Assembly: GCA_944390675.1 (NCBI GenBank)
Contig: CALXQR010000004.1
Coordinates: 62,001-126,000 of the forward strand
Origin: an uncultured Burkholderiaceae bacterium
Lineage (GTDB): Bacteria > Pseudomonadota > Gammaproteobacteria > Burkholderiales > Burkholderiaceae_F
Direction: 5' to 3'
Length of the DNA stretch: 64,000 nucleotides
The notes under the pieces are model-generated. The model made no database searches, was not told the origin of the DNA, and saw only the letters and a program-made list of their open reading frames with translations. A program made the position numbers and the translations under genes. Positions 8,769 through 16,858 of the stretch are shown piece after piece. Numbering within the stretch: the first letter of the stretch is position 1; each line of letters begins with the position of its first letter.

Positions 8769-10637
8769 ATGGCGTTTGATGCCAAACCCATCCTTCAGAA
8801 TCTGCCGGGTCTGCCCGGCGTCTACCGCTACTTTGATGAGGCGGGAAACTGCCTTTATGTCGGCAAAGCCCGCGATCTCAAGCGCCGTGTATCGAGCTAC
8901 TTTCAAAAAAATGATTTAAGTCCGCGCATTGCGATCATGGTTTCTCAGATCGCTCGAATGGAAACTACGGTGACGCGTTCCGAAGCCGAGGCGCTGCTTT
9001 TAGAAAATAACCTCATTAAAACGCTCTCGCCTAAGTACAACATTCTTTTTCGGGACGATAAAAGCTATCCCTATTTAAAAATCAGCGCCGATGAATTTCC
9101 TCGTGTGTCTTACTACCGAGGAGGAGTGGATAAGAAAAGCCGTTTTTACGGACCTTACCCCAATTCGCAAAGCGTCAAAGACGCGATCCAAATCCTGCAG
9201 AAGGTTTTCAAACTTCGCACCTGCGAAAACCCTGTCTTTAAAAATCGCTCGCGGGTTTGTCTTTTGGCGCAGATCGGACGATGCTCCGGGCCCTGTGTGG
9301 GCGCGATCAGTCCCGAAGATTATGCGCGTGATGTTGAGCGCGCCGAGCAATTTTTAGACGGCAAGTCCGAAGGCCTGATGGCCGATCTTCAAGCGAAGAT
9401 GCTCAAATTTTCTGAAGCGCTTGAATTTGAAAAAGCGGCGGTTGTCCGAGATCAGATCGCTGCGCTCTCAAACGTTCTTCACAGACAGAGCGTGGAAACC
9501 ACAGGGGGCGATGTTGATGCCGATATCATCACGGTGGTCAACGACGGCACAAACGTCTGCGTGAATCTTGCGATGGTGCGCGGTTCCCGCCATTTGGGTG
9601 ATCGGGCTTATTTCCCGACGGTGCCTAAAGGCGAAGAGCCCGATAAGCTTGAAGTTTTTGAAGCGTTTGTGAGCCAGCACTATGAAACGATGCCTGTGCC
9701 CACGCTCATCATCACCGATGTCCCGGGTGAAAAAGAGGAGCTCGAAAGCGTGCTCTCAGAATTATCTGAGCGGCGCATTACTGTGGTGCATTCGCCTGTG
9801 GGCGTGCGGCGCGAGTGGCTCGCAATGTGTCAGACCAACGCCAGGATTGCCTTAGCTCGTCATTTGGCGCTTGAAGGCTCGCAGCTCTCGCGCTTAAAGC
9901 AGCTCTGCGAAGTGCTCGACATTACCGTGCCTAATGATGACTGGATGAAGGTTCGGCTTGAATGCTTTGATATCAGCCATACATCCGGCGAAGCCACACA
10001 AGCTTCTTGCGTTGTCTACGAAGGCGCCGGCATGGCGCACAACCTCTACCGCCGCTTTAACATCACAGGGATTGAACCGGGTGACGATTACGCCGCAATG
10101 CGTCAGGTCATCGAAAGACGTTATGCGCCTGTAGCGCGAGGCGAAGCACCGCTGCCCACAGTGGTGTTGATTGACGGCGGCAAAGGCCAAGTGAAAATGG
10201 CTCGTGAGGTTTTTGAGGAATTGGGGCTGGATTACTCGGTGATTGTGGGTGTGGCCAAAGGCGAAGGCCGTAAAGTGGGGTTGGAAACGCTTGTTTTTGC
10301 CGATGAGTCTCGTGAACCGCTCACTCTTGGTCGGGAATCGCAAGCGCTCATGCTTGTTGCGGAAATCCGAGACGAGGCGCACCGCTTTGCGATCACCGGC
10401 ATGCGTGCCAAGAGAGCGAAAACCCGCAATGCATCCAAACTTGAGGATTTTGAGGGGATCGGCCCCAAGAGACGGCAAAAATTATTGAGCCGTTTCGGGG
10501 GAATGAAGGGACTGAAAAACGCAAGTATCGAAGATATTGCTACAATCGAAGGGATATCGCGCAAGCTTGCCGAGCGAATCTATCTTCAGTTACACGGGCA
10601 GGCACCATCAGTTTTACCAAATAGCAATGAGTCGTAA
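8769..10637 (+). CDS. uvrC: excinuclease ABC subunit C
   Basis: UvrC makes both incisions around DNA lesions in nucleotide excision repair. The 622-residue protein shows all domains in order: GIY-YIG nuclease ([18 protein letters not shown], residues 17-34), a UVR motif for UvrB contact (about 200-235, [20 protein letters not shown]), the RNase H-like second nuclease with [12 protein letters not shown] and [10 protein letters not shown], and a C-terminal helix-hairpin-helix pair ending near residue 610. It is divergent from earP and overlaps pgsA by 11 bp, the conserved uvrC-pgsA arrangement of many proteobacteria. Confidence 0.97.
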   Translation: MAFDAKPILQNLPGLPGVYRYFDEAGNCLYVGKARDLKRRVSSYFQKNDLSPRIAIMVSQIARMETTVTRSEAEALLLENNLIKTLSPKYNILFRDDKSYPYLKISADEFPRVSYYRGGVDKKSRFYGPYPNSQSVKDAIQILQKVFKLRTCENPVFKNRSRVCLLAQIGRCSGPCVGAISPEDYARDVERAEQFLDGKSEGLMADLQAKMLKFSEALEFEKAAVVRDQIAALSNVLHRQSVETTGGDVDADIITVVNDGTNVCVNLAMVRGSRHLGDRAYFPTVPKGEEPDKLEVFEAFVSQHYETMPVPTLIITDVPGEKEELESVLSELSERRITVVHSPVGVRREWLAMCQTNARIALARHLALEGSQLSRLKQLCEVLDITVPNDDWMKVRLECFDISHTSGEATQASCVVYEGAGMAHNLYRRFNITGIEPGDDYAAMRQVIERRYAPVARGEAPLPTVVLIDGGKGQVKMAREVFEELGLDYSVIVGVAKGEGRKVGLETLVFADESREPLTLGRESQALMLVAEIRDEAHRFAITGMRAKRAKTRNASKLEDFEGIGPKRRQKLLSRFGGMKGLKNASIEDIATIEGISRKLAERIYLQLHGQAPSVLPNSNES

Positions 10638-11229
10638 ACGTTTACCGGTTAATGTGCCGATGATTCTCACGTGGGCGCGCATCGCCCTGATTCCGTTAGT
10701 CATCGGCGTTTTTTATGTGCCCGATCACATTCTGTCGCCTTTCATGCAAAACGTTTGGGCGACGGTGATTTTCATCATCGCTGCGCTCACGGATGCCTTT
10801 GACGGTTATTTTGCGCGCCGCTACAACATGGAAAGCGCGATCGGCGCCTTTTTGGATACCTCCGCTGACAAACTCATGGTCTGCGCCGCGCTCATTGTCT
10901 TACTTGACTTTAACCGCGTGGACATGCTCGTTGCACTGATCATCATCGGGCGCGAAATCACGGTGACGGCTCTTCGTGAATGGATGGCCAAGGTGGGCGC
11001 TGCCGCTCGCGTGAAAGTGAATTGGTACGGGAAATTCAAGGCGATTGCCCAGATGGTCGCCATCCCCATGCTTTTATTCTATGAACCGGTTTTCGGCATC
11101 TCCATGGCATGGCTCGGCACAATTTTGATCTATGTGGCCGCCGTGCTGACGGTTTACTCCATGATCGTTTATTTGAAGGCCGCGGGTCCCTATTTAAGCT
11201 CTGAGCCCACCACGCGCCAAGACGGTTAA
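10627..11229 (+). CDS. pgsA: CDP-diacylglycerol-glycerol-3-phosphate 3-phosphatidyltransferase
   Basis: PgsA makes phosphatidylglycerol phosphate, the committed step to phosphatidylglycerol and cardiolipin, in the inner membrane. I use the ATG at 10627 (200 residues) because the protein then begins [19 protein letters not shown], the usual family start; upstream in-frame codons lie inside uvrC. The CDP-alcohol phosphotransferase signature D-x2-DG-x2-AR-x8-G-x3-D-x3-D is complete in the segment beginning [12 protein letters not shown] (residues 57-81). Several hydrophobic helices follow. The 11-bp overlap with uvrC implies co-translation, and a terminator follows. Confidence 0.95.
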   Translation: MSRKRLPVNVPMILTWARIALIPLVIGVFYVPDHILSPFMQNVWATVIFIIAALTDAFDGYFARRYNMESAIGAFLDTSADKLMVCAALIVLLDFNRVDMLVALIIIGREITVTALREWMAKVGAAARVKVNWYGKFKAIAQMVAIPMLLFYEPVFGISMAWLGTILIYVAAVLTVYSMIVYLKAAGPYLSSEPTTRQDG

Positions 11230-11251
11230 GCGCATTTTTTGATTGATTGCT

Positions 11252-11286
11252 AAAAAGCCTGAGTCTGCGTGATTCAGGCTTTTTTC
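11252..11286 (+). terminator. terminator of uvrC-pgsA
   Basis: The stem AAAAAGCCTGA/TCAGGCTTTTTT has an 11-base loop and a T-tract on the plus strand, 20 bp after the pgsA stop. Confidence 0.88.
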
Positions 11287-11418
11287 TTCTCCGTATTCTC
11301 AAAAACTGACCTTTTTTCTCATTTTTCTTTGAGATTTCAGGGAGTTGCCCTTGTTTTCCTGATATCCTTCGTTAAAATAACCCACTTTCTCTTTAACCTT
11401 GTTAGAGGACTCCAAAGA

Positions 11419-12957
11419 ATGGATCCGTTTAATGCTGGGTGGCTCTCGATTCTGCCGCCCGTGATCGCCATCGTGTTGGCCCTTTGCACGAAAGAAGTGA
11501 TCTCTTCGCTTCTGATCGGCATCATGTCGGGTACTTTGATTTACGCGGTGGGCACCGATCACTCCAATTTGCTGATGGGAACCGTTGAGACGGCTTTCCA
11601 GCTCATGGCAACCAAAGTTGATTTCAATATTTTGGTTTTCTGCACGCTCTTGGGATCGCTCGTTTATGTGATCAGCATGGCGGGCGGCTCTCGTGCCTAC
11701 GGTGACTGGGCAATCCGCCGCATCCGCAGCCGCCGCTCTTCGCTTTTGGCCTCGGGCGGCCTGGGCGCCTTCATCTTCATCGATGACTACTTCAACTGCT
11801 TGACCGTCGGCACCGTGATGCGTCCCGTGACGGACACCTACGGCGTCTCCCGCGCAAAGCTTGCCTACATCATTGACTCCATGGCCGCGCCCGTGTGCAT
11901 TATCGCGCCGATTTCTTCTTGGGCGGCCGCTGTGGGCAGCAGCCTTAAGTCCACCGGGGCTTTTGAAAGTGACTTTGCCGCGTTCGTTTCCACGATTCCC
12001 TATAACTTCTACGCGCTTACCTGCATCTCAATGGTTTTCATCCTTTGCTTCTTTAAGCTTGACTTCGGTCCGATGCGCCGCGCTGAAGAAAAAGCCGAAA
12101 AAGGTGACGTGGGCAGAACCGATACCGCCACCGATCAAATGAAGGTGAGCGAAAAGGGCACGATTTGGGACATGGTGGTACCGATCGGCGCGCTCATCGT
12201 TTTTGCAGTTTTGTGCCTGATGTATTCGGGCGGCTACTGGGGTGAAGACCCGGCTTACCATACGTTTGCCTCCTCTTTGGGCAACAGTTCCGCTTCTCAA
12301 GCGCTTGTCTGGGCCTCTTTCGGCGCCATGGTTGTTGCGTTTGTGATGTTTGTGCCGCGTAAAGTCGTGGGTTTCCGTGAATTCATGGACGGCTCTGTTG
12401 AAGGTATGAAGATGATGCTGCCTGCCAACATCATTTTGGTTTTGGCCTGGACGATTTCGGGCGTGTGCCGCGATCTTCTTCAAACGCCTTTGTTTGTGGA
12501 GTCGTTGGTCACGGGCGGCGGCTTCTCCGCTATGTGGCTGCCTGCTGCCGTTTTTGCTTTGGCCGCTTTCTTGTCCTTCTCGACGGGCACGGCTTGGGGC
12601 ACCTTCGGTATCTTGATCCCGATTATCGTTCCTGTGGCGCAAGCTTTGGATCCGAATCTGATCGTTGTGTCGCTTGCCGCAACGTTGGCGGGTTCCGTTT
12701 TCGGCGACCACTGCTCGCCCATTTCCGATACGACAATTCTGTCTTCGGCCGGTGCCGGGTGCTCACACATTGAGCACGTGGCTACACAATTGCCCTACGC
12801 CTGGGTCTGCGCCATTGCGTCCTTTATCGGTTACGTGGTGGCAGGCTTTACCGAAGCCAATGCTTACTTAAGCCTTTGCGCATCCGCTGTGAGCTTGGTG
12901 GCGATGATTGTTGTTTTGCACCTGATGGGCAACAAACGATCCGCTCAGACCGCTTAG
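11419..12957 (+). CDS. NhaC-family Na+/H+ antiporter
   Basis: This 512-residue membrane protein of the NhaC superfamily starts at the ATG at 11419, which has AGGAC 8 bases upstream. About 11-12 hydrophobic segments are visible. Family motifs include the early SILPPVIAIVLALCTKEVI, a polar segment FIFIDDYFNCLTVGTVMRP near residue 120, a STGTAWGTFGILIPIIVPVA stretch near 390 and GDHCSPISDTTILSSAGAGC near 430. NhaC-type carriers exchange Na+ for protons, but the family also includes amino-acid/malate-type exchangers, so substrate is not certain. It is monocistronic with its own terminator. Confidence 0.88.
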   Translation: MDPFNAGWLSILPPVIAIVLALCTKEVISSLLIGIMSGTLIYAVGTDHSNLLMGTVETAFQLMATKVDFNILVFCTLLGSLVYVISMAGGSRAYGDWAIRRIRSRRSSLLASGGLGAFIFIDDYFNCLTVGTVMRPVTDTYGVSRAKLAYIIDSMAAPVCIIAPISSWAAAVGSSLKSTGAFESDFAAFVSTIPYNFYALTCISMVFILCFFKLDFGPMRRAEEKAEKGDVGRTDTATDQMKVSEKGTIWDMVVPIGALIVFAVLCLMYSGGYWGEDPAYHTFASSLGNSSASQALVWASFGAMVVAFVMFVPRKVVGFREFMDGSVEGMKMMLPANIILVLAWTISGVCRDLLQTPLFVESLVTGGGFSAMWLPAAVFALAAFLSFSTGTAWGTFGILIPIIVPVAQALDPNLIVVSLAATLAGSVFGDHCSPISDTTILSSAGAGCSHIEHVATQLPYAWVCAIASFIGYVVAGFTEANAYLSLCASAVSLVAMIVVLHLMGNKRSAQTA

Positions 12958-12973
12958 CGACTAGATGCAAAAA

Positions 12974-13010
12974 TAGGGGAGGAGCTTCAAAACTCTTCCC
13001 CTAGTTTTTT
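12974..13010 (+). terminator. terminator of the NhaC-like gene
   Basis: The 10-bp stem AGGGGAGGAG/CTCTTCCCCT (one G-T pair) is followed by six T on the plus strand. A second GC-rich hairpin follows at 13011-13030 without a T-tract. Confidence 0.85.
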
Positions 13011-13064
13011 GGGGGACGGCTTCGTCCCCCTGACTTTAGCTGCGTCTCACAAATTTCTTTTGCC

Positions 13065-13454
13065 TTATTGGAGGCGCTTGGCGTCAATCGCTTCCAATTC
13101 CATCGAGACCAAGTCCTTATCCACTTCGGCGACGATTTCCATCAAAGCGTCTTTGTGAACTTGAGACCAGTTTTGATCATCATCGAGTTCAACCACAATG
13201 GTGTCGCCCTTGGCGTCCGTGAATTCAAACTTGTCCTTGCTCAATTGCTTGGTGAAGCGCCCTTGGAGCGTGACGAGCTGATCATCGTGGGCTTCTTTTT
13301 TCAGCTGAGCGATGGAATTCATCTTCTGGAGCGTGAAGCCTTGCGGGGCGCCCGGACGTTCTTGAGCACCAAAACCCGTAGGACCTGCGGCAAGCGCTGC
13401 GAACGGAACGGTCAATGCACAGAGGGCGGCGGCTAATGCGATTTTCTTTGTCAT
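13065..13454 (-). CDS. YgiW/YdeI-family periplasmic stress-tolerance protein (copy 1)
   Basis: This 129-residue secreted protein of the bacterial OB-fold (BOF) family starts at the ATG at 13454, with GGAG 7 bases upstream. A signal peptide (MTKKIALAAALCALTVPFAA, residues 1-20) precedes a BOF domain with VTLQGRFTKQLSKDKFEF and the acidic VVELDDDQNWSQV. YgiW-type proteins are periplasmic and linked to stress and cationic peptide tolerance in enterobacteria. A close relative sits at 41186-41569 next to a QseBC-like system, and both share the same promoter element, so this copy is probably under the same regulator although the regulator genes are 27 kb away. Confidence 0.9.
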   Translation of the reverse strand: MTKKIALAAALCALTVPFAALAAGPTGFGAQERPGAPQGFTLQKMNSIAQLKKEAHDDQLVTLQGRFTKQLSKDKFEFTDAKGDTIVVELDDDQNWSQVHKDALMEIVAEVDKDLVSMELEAIDAKRLQ

Positions 13455-13499
13455 GGTGGATCTCCTATTTTCGATCAATCTTCGTTTTTCTTAACCAGC

Positions 13500-13555
13500 A
13501 GTTTAGAGGGTCAAACTTAGTACAAAAATAGGGAAAACTTAGCGCGTCCTAAGTC
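13500..13555 (-). promoter_or_regulatory. QseB/PmrA-type operator and promoter of YgiW copy 1
   Basis: Read on the minus strand, 13555-13513 starts with an inverted repeat ACTTAG-N6-CTAAGT and continues through two further positions spaced 11 bp (CTAAG, CTATT, CTAAG), followed by a -10-like TAAACT at 13505-13500. It lines up base for base, with few differences, with 41095-41150 upstream of the second YgiW-like gene. A half-site array overlapping the -35 region is how OmpR/PhoB-type regulators activate. Confidence 0.75.
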
Positions 13556-13627
13556 AGTGCAAAAAATTGCAACAAGACTATTTTTAAGGCGATTTCTGCC
13601 TTTTTTGAGAAAAAAGCTTGATATGGC

Positions 13628-13655
13628 TTGACAAGGTAAGTCTCATCATTAGAAT
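13628..13655 (+). promoter_or_regulatory. sigma-70 promoter of the tRNA operon
   Basis: TTGACA (13628-13633) and TAGAAT (13650-13655) are separated by 16 bp, ending 15 bp before the first tRNA. This is the best consensus promoter in this stretch. Confidence 0.75.
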
Positions 13656-13670
13656 AGTGACTTCTTCGAC

Positions 13671-13746
13671 GCGGGAATAGCTCAGTTGGTAGAGCGCAAC
13701 CTTGCCAAGGTTGAGGTCGCGAGTTCGAGACTCGTTTCCCGCTCCA
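13671..13746 (+). tRNA. tRNA-Gly (anticodon GCC), copy 1
   Basis: The 76-nt molecule has an encoded CCA. The acceptor is GCGGGAA/TTCCCGC and the anticodon stem-loop AACCTTGCCAAGGTT reads GCC. It is identical to the copy at 13862-13937. Confidence 0.97.
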
Positions 13747-13766
13747 TCCTCTTTTGAGAGTGTGAT

Positions 13767-13840
13767 GGCGCGATAGCAAAGCGGTTATGCAGCGGATTGC
13801 AAATCCGTATAGAGCGGTTCGACTCCGCTTCGCGCCTCCA
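13767..13840 (+). tRNA. tRNA-Cys (anticodon GCA)
   Basis: The 74-nt molecule has an encoded CCA. The acceptor is GGCGCGA/TCGCGCC and the anticodon loop TTGCAAA reads GCA within GGA/TCC pairing. It lies between two identical tRNA-Gly genes in one operon. Confidence 0.97.
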
Positions 13841-13861
13841 GCTTCCTTTGAGGAGTCGAAT

Positions 13862-13937
13862 GCGGGAATAGCTCAGTTGGTAGAGCGCAACCTTGCCAAG
13901 GTTGAGGTCGCGAGTTCGAGACTCGTTTCCCGCTCCA
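13862..13937 (+). tRNA. tRNA-Gly (anticodon GCC), copy 2
   Basis: This 76-nt copy is identical across its whole length to the tRNA-Gly at 13671-13746, making a 76-bp direct repeat that flanks tRNA-Cys. Confidence 0.97.
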
Positions 13938-13990
13938 GATTTCTTAAAGTAAGCCGACCTCGTGTTGGCTTATTTTTCACCGGTTTGGTT

Positions 13991-14080
13991 GGCCGAGTGA
14001 CGGAATTGGTAGACGTAGCGGACTTAAAATCCGCCGCCCTTTTAAACGGCGTACGGGTTCGATTCCCGTCTCGGCCACCA
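13991..14080 (+). tRNA. tRNA-Leu (anticodon TAA)
   Basis: This 90-nt class II tRNA has an encoded CCA. The acceptor is GGCCGAG/CTCGGCC, the anticodon loop CTTAAAA reads TAA, and the long variable arm GCCGCCCTTTTAAACGGC is typical of leucine tRNAs. It is the last gene of the tRNA operon. Confidence 0.96.
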
Positions 14081-14086
14081 GAAAAT

Positions 14087-14119
14087 GAAAGCCTGAGGAT
14101 CTCGGATTCTCAGGCTTTT
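14087..14119 (+). terminator. terminator of the tRNA operon
   Basis: The stem AAAGCCTGAG/CTCAGGCTTT with a short loop is followed by TTA. It is A-rich on the other side, so it could also stop minus-strand transcripts from the small-peptide gene at 14174-14302. Confidence 0.75.
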
Positions 14120-14173
14120 ACTTTAAAGACTTGTCGCACAAGGGTTACTCCCTCTGGAAGTAACCCCAACCCG

Positions 14174-14302
14174 TTAAGGTTTCGTGCGGATCACACACAA
14201 AGCAATAACCATGATGACCGTTAGAATCTGCAAGCGCAAATCAATGATCAAAACAGCATTGAACTGTGTTATGATCTGACACGAGGAAAGTAAGTTCGTC
14301 AT
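14174..14302 (-). CDS. small hydrophobic peptide, probable type I toxin
   Basis: This 42-codon gene reads toward the tRNA operon. Start ATG at 14302 has GAGG at 14312-14309, six bases away. The product has a polar N-terminus, then a continuous hydrophobic run with LQILTVIMVIALCVI (residues 24-38) ending in a basic RTKP tail: one membrane span, as in known type I toxins. A second ATG at 14306 opens an overlapping 21-codon frame, which could couple translation as mok does for hok. A hairpin at 14142-14166 follows the stop. Position and an antisense RNA over the start (14282-14356) support the call; I cannot assign it to a named toxin family. Confidence 0.6.
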   Translation of the reverse strand: MTNLLSSCQIITQFNAVLIIDLRLQILTVIMVIALCVIRTKP

Positions 14303-14356
14303 ACATAACCTCATATCAAAAAGACTTAGGCTCAGTACGGTAATACTGGGCCTTTG
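14282..14356 (+). ncRNA. candidate antisense antitoxin RNA
   Basis: On the plus strand an extended -10 element TGT-TATGAT (14267-14275) predicts a start near 14282. A 10-bp terminator stem AGGCTCAGTA/TACTGGGCCT (14328-14353) ends it at about 14356. The roughly 75-nt RNA is complementary to the first seven codons, the ATG, the GAGG ribosome site and the leader of the small-peptide mRNA. An opposing extended -10 (TGA-TATGAC, minus strand, 14364-14356) would start the peptide mRNA near 14349. The two transcripts therefore overlap by about 65 nt. Confidence 0.55.
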
Positions 14357-14711
14357 TCATATCAATACCCATTTCTGGGGTCCTTACGGCTTTCGCCGTA
14401 ATCTTTTACGCGCAAAGAATTGAAAGATTCGGACCCAAAGTTTTCAGGGCTGAAGTTAGTACGCCGAAACGATCGACGTGCCAGCCGACATTCTAACGTA
14501 CAGAGTTCGTCTCTTTGTCTTATTTTTCAAGGGTTGGACGCAAGATAAATTTTGACAAACCAAGTCCCTGAGCCAAACAATGTTGTTCAAATTAAGCTCG
14601 AAGAGGAAATAGCTGATCTGTAGCTTTCTAGGGAACTGATCTTAATTAAAAAGGGCTTTTGCGCGCCGCTTTGATTAAACTAGTCGCTTGCCTTTAAAAA
14701 ACTTCAGGGAA
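14357..14711. other. intergenic region before putP, no gene recognised
   Basis: There are 355 bp between the antisense RNA and putP. It holds a small hairpin TTACGGC/GCCGTAA at 14383-14400 followed by TCTTTT, and a TTGACA at 14552 without a convincing -10 partner. I see no further open frame with a ribosome site. Confidence 0.5.
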
Positions 14712-16208
14712 ATGACAGCACTTAATCCTATCGCTATTACTTTTTGCGGCTATTTGCTGTTAATGGTAATAATCGGTTTTATCGCCTGGCACTACACACG
14801 TGATTTCAATGATTATGTTCTGGGCGGAAGACGTTTAGGGGGACTTGTCACGGCTTTGTCGGTCGGCGCAAGCGACATGAGCGGCTGGCTTTTGATGGGG
14901 CTGCCCGGCGCGGTCTTTTTATCGGGCATTTCGGAAAGTTGGTTGGCGATCGGACTTTGCATCGGCTCCTTTGTGAACTGGAAAATCGTTGCGGCAAGGC
15001 TTCGTGTTTATACAGAACGCTGCAAAAACGCTTTGACGTTGCCTGATTATTTAAGTCATCGTTTTGACGATGATAAGCGTTTGCTGAGCATCATCTGCGC
15101 AGTTGTCATTTTGATCTTCTTTACGATTTACTCAGCAAGCGGCATGGTTGCCGGTGCGAGACTTTTTGAATCCACCTTTGATATCTCATATTCGCACGCT
15201 CTGTGGATCGGCGCCGCGGCCACGATTCTTTACGTTTTTATCGGCGGATTTTTAGCTGTCAGTTGGACCGATACCGTGCAGGCAGCCATGATGTGTGTGG
15301 CGCTCGTTGTTACTCCGATTGTGGTGATGACGGAGCTTGGCGGTTTTTCTGAAACGATTGACAAAGTGAGCGTCATGGATGTTTCCATGCTGGATATGTT
15401 CAAGGGGCAAACGGCGGTCGGCATTGCTTCGCTTTTGGCTTGGGGGTTGGGTTATTTCGGACAGCCTCACTTGCTTGTGCGTTTCATGGCGACAAAGTCT
15501 ATTAAGGTTATTCCGACAGCCTGCCGCACTTCCATCATTTGGATGCTTTTCTGTTTAGCTGGCGCCGTCAGTGTGGGTTTTTTCGGTTACGCCTATTTTG
15601 CAGAACACGTCGCCCAAGGCGCCCCCGTTAATGCCAATCCCGAATTGGTGTTCATTGTCTTAACGCAGGTGCTTTTTAATCCGTGGATTGCCGGTGTTTT
15701 GATGTCGGCAATTTTGGCGGCAGTCATGAGCACACTGTCTTGTCAGCTGCTTGTCTGCTCTTCAACTCTGACCGAAGATTTCTATCGCGCATTTATTCGT
15801 CCTCAAGCCTCCACTCGTGAGTTGATTTGGTTCGGGCGTGCGATGGTTTTGATGGTCTCTTTAGTTGCCATCTTTATTGCGATGGATCCGCAAAGCAAAG
15901 TTCTCGGCTTGGTGAGCTATGCCTGGGCCGGTTTCGGCGCTTCCTTCGGGCCGGTCATCATCATGAGTTTGTGGTGGAAGAAAATGACCAAAAACGGTGC
16001 ATTGGCGGGCATGATCACGGGCGCTGTGACTGTCATTGTTTGGAATACTTTCGGCTGGTTTGGGCTTTATGAAATTATTCCAGGTTTCTTCCTGGCGCTT
16101 CTTGCTATTGTCGTTTTCTCACTGATCGGACAAAAACCGTCGCAAGCGATGAAAGACATTTTTGATGAAGTGCAGATTTCTGTCCGTGAAGAGCGTGATC
16201 TGTCCTGA
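14712..16208 (+). CDS. putP: sodium/proline symporter PutP
   Basis: PutP imports L-proline with Na+ across the inner membrane (SSS family). With the ATG at 14712 the 498-residue protein starts like E. coli PutP (502 residues); a TTG start 24 bases upstream is less likely. The Na+/substrate region has the early segments FNDYVLGGRRLGGLVTALS and SDMSGWLLMGLPGAV (about residues 25-64), followed by the typical SSS motif with YIFIGGF-like residues VFIGGFLAVSWTDTVQAAM. About 13 hydrophobic segments are visible. No putA is adjacent. A leader of about 350 bp precedes it. Confidence 0.95.
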   Translation: MTALNPIAITFCGYLLLMVIIGFIAWHYTRDFNDYVLGGRRLGGLVTALSVGASDMSGWLLMGLPGAVFLSGISESWLAIGLCIGSFVNWKIVAARLRVYTERCKNALTLPDYLSHRFDDDKRLLSIICAVVILIFFTIYSASGMVAGARLFESTFDISYSHALWIGAAATILYVFIGGFLAVSWTDTVQAAMMCVALVVTPIVVMTELGGFSETIDKVSVMDVSMLDMFKGQTAVGIASLLAWGLGYFGQPHLLVRFMATKSIKVIPTACRTSIIWMLFCLAGAVSVGFFGYAYFAEHVAQGAPVNANPELVFIVLTQVLFNPWIAGVLMSAILAAVMSTLSCQLLVCSSTLTEDFYRAFIRPQASTRELIWFGRAMVLMVSLVAIFIAMDPQSKVLGLVSYAWAGFGASFGPVIIMSLWWKKMTKNGALAGMITGAVTVIVWNTFGWFGLYEIIPGFFLALLAIVVFSLIGQKPSQAMKDIFDEVQISVREERDLS

Positions 16209-16328
16209 AATCAGCCGAGAGCGTTCATTTTTAGGTTGTTTCACCTAATAGTTTGAAAAAATGAGCACTTTTGCTCATTGCTTCCGGTTTTATTTTGATG
16301 AGAAAATCATTGACAACCAATCTCGAAT

Positions 16329-16467
16329 GAGACCGAAAGATGTCAGCTCAAGTTTGTTTGAACTCCTTAAAGCAAAGCAGTGCGGCTAACCAGTCGCTCT
16401 CTTGCTGTTCGGTCTCTATCATCAAACCCATTAGCCTCGCGAGTGTCTCCCGCAAGGCTATTTTTTT
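16329..16467 (+). ncRNA. candidate structured RNA ending in a terminator
   Basis: A perfect 9-bp closing stem GAGACCGAA (16329-16337) with TTCGGTCTC (16408-16416) encloses two smaller hairpins: AGTTT/GAACT, and GCGGCT/AGTCGC with an AACC loop. This suggests a three-way junction. Sixteen bases later a terminator TAGCCT...AGGCTA (16432-16460) is followed by seven T. It is not a riboswitch class I recognise. It could be a small RNA, or a leader for yjiHG 390 bp downstream. No good promoter was found upstream. Confidence 0.4.
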
Positions 16468-16858
16468 CAGCTTTAGCATCGGGAAACGTTAATTTTTTCG
16501 ACGTTTCCCGCTTCCTCCGTTTGTCGATTTCAATCTTTTGAATTCGACGGATTCACAAACTGAATCCACTCAAACGGTCTGAATCACAAAACCCTATTAA
16601 AACTCGTGCATTCAGACATTTTCAAAATCTTGAAAATTTGGAAGTTGCTATGTATCCGAGACCAAGCGGTTTAGCTGAAAAAAGATTATCCAATAGCGGT
16701 TTAACGCTTAATTTCCGTACTCAAAACGTATGCCTTGCCTGCTGCGCAAGGCTCATGCGCGCCATGCGCCAGGTCGGTCCTCCGGTTTATCGATTTAGAA
16801 GCTCAAACACGAACGACTTTCAATCGACAAACTTTTACAGATGAACAGGATGAACAAA
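16468..16858 (+). other. long leader of yjiH with a perfect hairpin
   Basis: This non-coding stretch of about 390 bp leads up to yjiH. It contains a perfect 10-bp inverted repeat CGGGAAACGT/ACGTTTCCCG at 16480-16510 with an 11-base T-rich loop. The rest is without a convincing gene; an open frame from 16650 that runs into yjiH has no ribosome site and unusual composition. Confidence 0.4.

Noticed and set aside
12028-12711. Open frame of 227 codons antisense to the NhaC-like gene
   Set aside because: It is a very basic His/Arg/Gln-rich product without membrane or domain features, lying opposite a well-supported membrane protein.
13011-13030. GC-rich hairpin after the NhaC-like gene
   Set aside because: There is no T-tract on either strand, so it is not counted as an independent terminator; the hairpin just before it serves.
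16348-16431. 27-codon frame on the minus strand inside the structured RNA
   Set aside because: GAGG is only 3 bases from the ATG and the frame lies within inverted repeats that explain the sequence better. Kept only as a remark in the finding on that RNA.
16638-16844. Open frame of about 65 codons before yjiH
   Set aside because: It has no convincing ribosome site, an odd Arg/Ser/Cys-rich composition, and it runs into the yjiH start. More likely leader sequence.
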